Shown here one piece after another: positions 6,566-8,921 of a stretch of 8,921 nucleotides of DNA. Position numbers and translations under genes: made by a program. Every line of letters begins with the position of its first letter. The stretch's first letter is position 1. The notes under the pieces are model-generated. The model saw nothing but the letters and a program-made list of their open reading frames with translations. It had not been told where the DNA came from and searched no databases. The stretch lies in the NCBI GenBank assembly GCA_900313855.1, contig OMSZ01000322.1, positions 1-8,921 of the forward strand. The letters run 5' to 3'. The DNA is from an uncultured Eubacteriales bacterium. Lineage in GTDB: Bacteria > Bacillota > Clostridia > Lachnospirales > Lachnospiraceae.

Positions 6566-7972
6566 ATGGATAATGAACAGGATAACAGTTTAGACAATTA
6601 CAAACCGATCGAGATAGAGATTTCCGAAGATAAAATGGAGGCTTATCTTACTCTGCACACTCCTAAGGGTAATATGCCGGCTTATGGTCAGATGGAGGTT
6701 TTTGCTGCTTTAGATGATGGCAAAGTTAAGGGCGGCATTAATAAAAATGTGGTCTTGGAAATGATCTTTGATCAGATATATGATGAGAAGAGACTGATCG
6801 CAGAGGGTACTCCGAGTGTTGACGGTATTGACGGATATTTTGAATATTTCTCTCACAGAAAGGATGAGAAATCCGGCAAGCCGAGAATCCTTGATGACGG
6901 TTCTGTTGACTATACAAGTGTGAACACGGTCGGAACGGTTTCGGAAGGAGACCTGATAGCTGTTTATAATCCTGCCGTACCCGGAAAGTTTGGATACACC
7001 GTGTGTGGAGATCTGTTAAAGCCGAAGGTGCCGAAGGGATATCCGGTTCCTCAGCTTAACGGGTGCCGATATGAAGAGGAGACCTATTCTTATTATGCGC
7101 TGATTGACGGTAAGGTGGAGGCGTCGCTTACTAAGATTGAGGTTACAGGTCTGTTAGAGATCAACAGGAATATTAATGTGGCTTATGGCAGCATTTTCTT
7201 CATTGGCGATGTTGATATACATGGCGATGTTGATTCAGGTGTGGAGATCAATGCCAGTGGAAGCATAACCATTGGTGGAACCGTACAGGGTTCAAGTCTT
7301 AATGCGGGGGAGAATATCACTGTCAGAGGTGGCGTTATCGGAGATGAGAAGACGCATATAACCTGCGGCGGAGATTTGGAGGCAAGATTCCTGCAATACT
7401 CTAATATTGTTGCGGGCGGTGATATCATCGTTAAAACCATGCTCGATTGCACAGTATATGCGGGTGGAATGGTTAAGGTTGAAGATGCATCAGGTTCTGT
7501 GTCAGGTGGTTCGCTTTATACAGTAAGGGGATTTGACGGCAAGGTATTCGGCAACCAGAGAAAGGTTAACACAAAGCTTAGTGTGGGCAAGAATAATGAT
7601 GCACTTTCAAGAAAGATAGAATACCCTAAGCTTATCAATGAGCTTGAGGTAAAGCTTAAGGCCATCAATGCCAGAGAGATCGTGCTCGGGCGCGAAGCCA
7701 AAGAGGATCATTCAAAGTCTAATCTTTTGCACATAGTGCGGCAGAATAAGGCAACTCTATTGACGGAGAAGAAGCAGCTGGAGGCGCTTTATGCAGCAAT
7801 AGAGCTTATGTATGGTCCGGACAGGGTCTATGGGTATATATATGGAACCAAATTCTATCCCGGAGTATCAATATGCATTGATATGAGGGAGAAAATGATA
7901 AATGAAGAAATGGTGAGGATCAGGTTCAAATGTAACGAAGAAAAGATTGATGCGATCATGGAAAAAGACTGA
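6566..7972 (+). CDS. FapA/DUF342 family protein
   Basis: A protein of 468 residues with no signal peptide or membrane segment, so it is presumably cytoplasmic. The N-terminal part (about 15-180) is the mixed domain typical of DUF342 proteins, with the AEGTPSVDGIDGYFEYF signature at 79-95 and a PGKFGYTVCGDLL segment at 139-151. Residues about 190-315 are a short-repeat, glycine-rich beta-helix like the C-terminal domain of MinC and bactofilins (GDVDIHGDVDSG, GSITIGGTV, CGGDLEARF, AGGDIIV). A charged helical region, probably a coiled coil, spans about 350-415, and a small C-terminal beta region ends the protein. In Vibrio, FapA affects flagellar assembly and polar placement; in Clostridia the role is unknown. 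Its place behind a diguanylate cyclase suggests a link to motility or surface switching, which is inference. No terminator is seen after the stop codon. Confidence 0.93.
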   Translation: MDNEQDNSLDNYKPIEIEISEDKMEAYLTLHTPKGNMPAYGQMEVFAALDDGKVKGGINKNVVLEMIFDQIYDEKRLIAEGTPSVDGIDGYFEYFSHRKDEKSGKPRILDDGSVDYTSVNTVGTVSEGDLIAVYNPAVPGKFGYTVCGDLLKPKVPKGYPVPQLNGCRYEEETYSYYALIDGKVEASLTKIEVTGLLEINRNINVAYGSIFFIGDVDIHGDVDSGVEINASGSITIGGTVQGSSLNAGENITVRGGVIGDEKTHITCGGDLEARFLQYSNIVAGGDIIVKTMLDCTVYAGGMVKVEDASGSVSGGSLYTVRGFDGKVFGNQRKVNTKLSVGKNNDALSRKIEYPKLINELEVKLKAINAREIVLGREAKEDHSKSNLLHIVRQNKATLLTEKKQLEALYAAIELMYGPDRVYGYIYGTKFYPGVSICIDMREKMINEEMVRIRFKCNEEKIDAIMEKD

Positions 7973-8011
7973 AAATTGCTTGAAAATCACCTTGAAATTA
8001 TGTGTTATTTT

Positions 8012-8027
8012 GTTGACATATATCAAC
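8012..8027. repeat. Palindrome overlapping the -35 box
   Basis: GTTGA (8012-8016) and TCAAC (8023-8027) flank CATATA. Fourteen of 16 positions are symmetric. It covers the -35 element of the riboswitch promoter, so it may be a repressor site as well as part of the promoter. Confidence 0.45.
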
Positions 8028-8041
8028 TGAAATGGTAAAAT
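8013..8041 (+). promoter_or_regulatory. Strong sigma-A-type promoter before the riboswitch
   Basis: -35 TTGACA (8013-8018, perfect) and -10 TAAAAT (8036-8041, five of six) are separated by 17 bases. The predicted start, about 8048, coincides with the 5' edge of the riboswitch aptamer. Confidence 0.88.
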
Positions 8042-8046
8042 ATAGG

Positions 8047-8126
8047 TACGAATATGGGCAAAGCATGAGAAATCTTGTGACGCAAAGCTATAGGGCCTTT
8101 AACATGGCAGCCAGTTGCTCCGATAT
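8047..8126 (+). ncRNA. Cyclic-di-GMP-I (GEMM-I) riboswitch aptamer
   Basis: Conserved blocks appear in the right order: GGGCAAAGC (8056-8064), a first hairpin 8063-8068/8073-8078 closed by a GAAA tetraloop (8069-8072), the family hallmark GACGCAAAGC (8079-8088), the tetraloop-receptor arm ATAGGGCC (8090-8097) and TGGCAGCCAG (8105-8114). P1 is formed by ATATGGG (8052-8058) and 8118-8126, with a 2-base bulge. RNAs of this class bind cyclic di-GMP with very high affinity. It sits right behind a strong promoter and ahead of a terminator and a secreted-protein gene. The upstream operon contains a diguanylate cyclase. Confidence 0.93.
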
Positions 8127-8159
8127 ACATTATTTCGGATTATACTAGAATGATTATAG

Positions 8160-8196
8160 AAGCATTGCTCATATTAGATAGGGGCAATGCTTTTTT
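8160..8196 (+). terminator. Riboswitch expression-platform terminator
   Basis: An 11-bp stem is formed by AAGCATTGCTC (8160-8170) and GGGCAATGCTT (8182-8192), with an 11-base loop and a T-run at 8191-8196. Its right arm (8181-8188) can instead pair with GTTGCTCC (8114-8121), the 3' edge of the aptamer including part of P1. That gives a mutually exclusive antiterminator of 8 bp with two G-U pairs. Confidence 0.9.
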
Positions 8197-8247
8197 ACTT
8201 TATTAATGTGATTGTTTGACGGTAATCTCTTAAGGGATCCGGTATGG

Positions 8248-8253
8248 AAAGGA
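8248..8253 (+). promoter_or_regulatory. Ribosome binding site of the secreted-protein gene
   Basis: AAAGGA (8248-8253) is 8 bases before the ATG at 8262. In-frame ATGs also exist at 8244 (preceded by AAGGGA at 8232-8237) and 8253. The 8262 start is preferred because it puts Arg-Lys-Lys directly after Met, as in a signal peptide. Confidence 0.6.
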
Positions 8254-8261
8254 TGTCAGTT

Positions 8262-8921
8262 ATGAGAAAGAAAACATCTAATTACAAATTATATAAATCA
8301 GTAACAGCTTTTATCATTGTGTTCGCAATGATGGTTTCCGTTTTGTCCGTACCGGTTGGTGCTAATGCTCAGACTGATGAGGCGGTTAGTGAAGAAGTGG
8401 CCGGATCGGATCTTATGGATATGCAGTCGGTAGAGGTAAGCAGAATTGCTGTGTTGCAGGGAAAGCTTAAGCGATCATTTTTGGGTAACGGAGCTCCGGG
8501 TTCTTCAGCTTTAGTTACCGTAGATGACCGCAACTGGCAGCTTTACAGAACAACATATGTTTTTGATCAGATGGATGCAAAGGAAAAGGCTTTATATAAT
8601 GCGCTTGAGTCTGTTTGCATGGACTTTGCAAAGAGCAGCGATAAGGATGCGCTCAATATTAAAGATAAGTCCGGTAACAGTGCTTATTATCTTCCGGCAG
8701 TTTCAATAAGCGATTTTGATGATAAGAGTTTTGTTGATGTGATCCAGTTATTTATATATTCTAATCCGCAGTATTATTTTACAACATCTTCTTATGCGGT
8801 AAGCGGTAGTGATCTATACCTTTTCTGTTATCCGGAGTTTGCCAAAGGAAGTGAAAGGGCAAAGGTTACCAATAAGTTATTCTCAACATTAGATTCGTGG
8901 ATAGAAGAGATCAAAGCGGAC
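8262..8921 (+). CDS. Secreted protein under cyclic-di-GMP riboswitch control (3'-truncated)
   Basis: The frame is open to the window edge, giving 220 codons and no stop. A Sec signal peptide is clear: MRKK, a hydrophobic core at about 15-30, and a cleavage site after ANA (34-36). There is no lipobox cysteine. The mature part starts with an acidic stretch (QTDEAVSEEVAGSD), followed by a mixed alpha/beta region with DAKEKALYNALESV (about 106-119) and VIQLFIYSNPQYYF (about 159-172). This pattern of an 'EKxLYNAL' helix and a 'xxNPQYYF' segment resembles the region before transglutaminase-like or cell-wall-binding domains in exported Clostridia proteins. That is only a resemblance, and the decisive C-terminal part is missing. 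No known catalytic motif is visible. Expression should respond to cyclic di-GMP through the leader RNA, which suggests a role at the cell surface in adhesion or the motile-to-sessile switch. Confidence 0.85.
   Translation, partial: MRKKTSNYKLYKSVTAFIIVFAMMVSVLSVPVGANAQTDEAVSEEVAGSDLMDMQSVEVSRIAVLQGKLKRSFLGNGAPGSSALVTVDDRNWQLYRTTYVFDQMDAKEKALYNALESVCMDFAKSSDKDALNIKDKSGNSAYYLPAVSISDFDDKSFVDVIQLFIYSNPQYYFTTSSYAVSGSDLYLFCYPEFAKGSERAKVTNKLFSTLDSWIEEIKAD

Noticed and set aside
7204..7234. 13-bp repeat TGGCGATGTTGAT with an 18-base period
   Set aside because: It encodes GDVDIHGDVD, a normal turn repeat of the beta-helix, so protein structure explains it and no separate DNA element is needed.
8524..8709. 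61-codon frame inside the secreted-protein gene
   Set aside because: It is in another frame of a long open gene that has a signal peptide and ribosome site.

Overview
The window looks like chromosomal DNA of a low-to-moderate GC Gram-positive of class Clostridia, most likely family Lachnospiraceae. This is inferred from AGGAGG-type ribosome sites, TTGACA/TATAAT-type promoters, U-tailed terminators, a clostridial-style GEMM-I riboswitch and the protein families present. The genus cannot be read from the sequence. There is no phage, IS element, CRISPR array, tRNA or rRNA.

Layout. (1) 1-549, +: the 3' end of an ATPase gene of the MsmX/UgpC class, which energises carbohydrate ABC importers. It ends at a strong hairpin (612-654) that probably terminates transcription from both sides. 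(2) 681-2945, minus strand: a two-gene group, an SPFH/band-7 protein with three C-terminal zinc ribbons (YdjI-like) followed by a membrane-anchored protein with one zinc ribbon. (3) 2946-3184: a divergent promoter region with good sigma-A-type promoters on both strands. The minus-strand promoter lies inside a nested dyad. The plus-strand promoter is followed at its predicted start site by a near-perfect LexA (SOS) box. (4) 3185-4921, +: a TrmA/RlmD-family rRNA uracil-5-methyltransferase with an Fe-S cluster motif and an internal 18-bp tandem repeat, ending at an intrinsic terminator. (5) 5114-7972, +: a probable two-gene operon of a membrane-bound GGDEF diguanylate cyclase and a FapA/DUF342 protein. 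(6) 8013-8921, +: a strong promoter, a cyclic-di-GMP-I riboswitch with its own terminator, and the beginning of a secreted protein gene that runs off the window.

How the parts connect. The 3.8 kb on the right form a likely cyclic-di-GMP locus. The membrane cyclase senses something outside the cell and makes the second messenger. The FapA protein is made with it. A cyclic-di-GMP riboswitch about 80 bases after the operon controls an exported protein. Competing base pairing suggests the ligand turns that gene off, but this is inference. The left part holds an SPFH/zinc-ribbon membrane module related in type to Bacillus YdjG/YdjI, but without pspA nearby. The methyltransferase between the two blocks looks like a housekeeping gene, which makes its apparent SOS box surprising.
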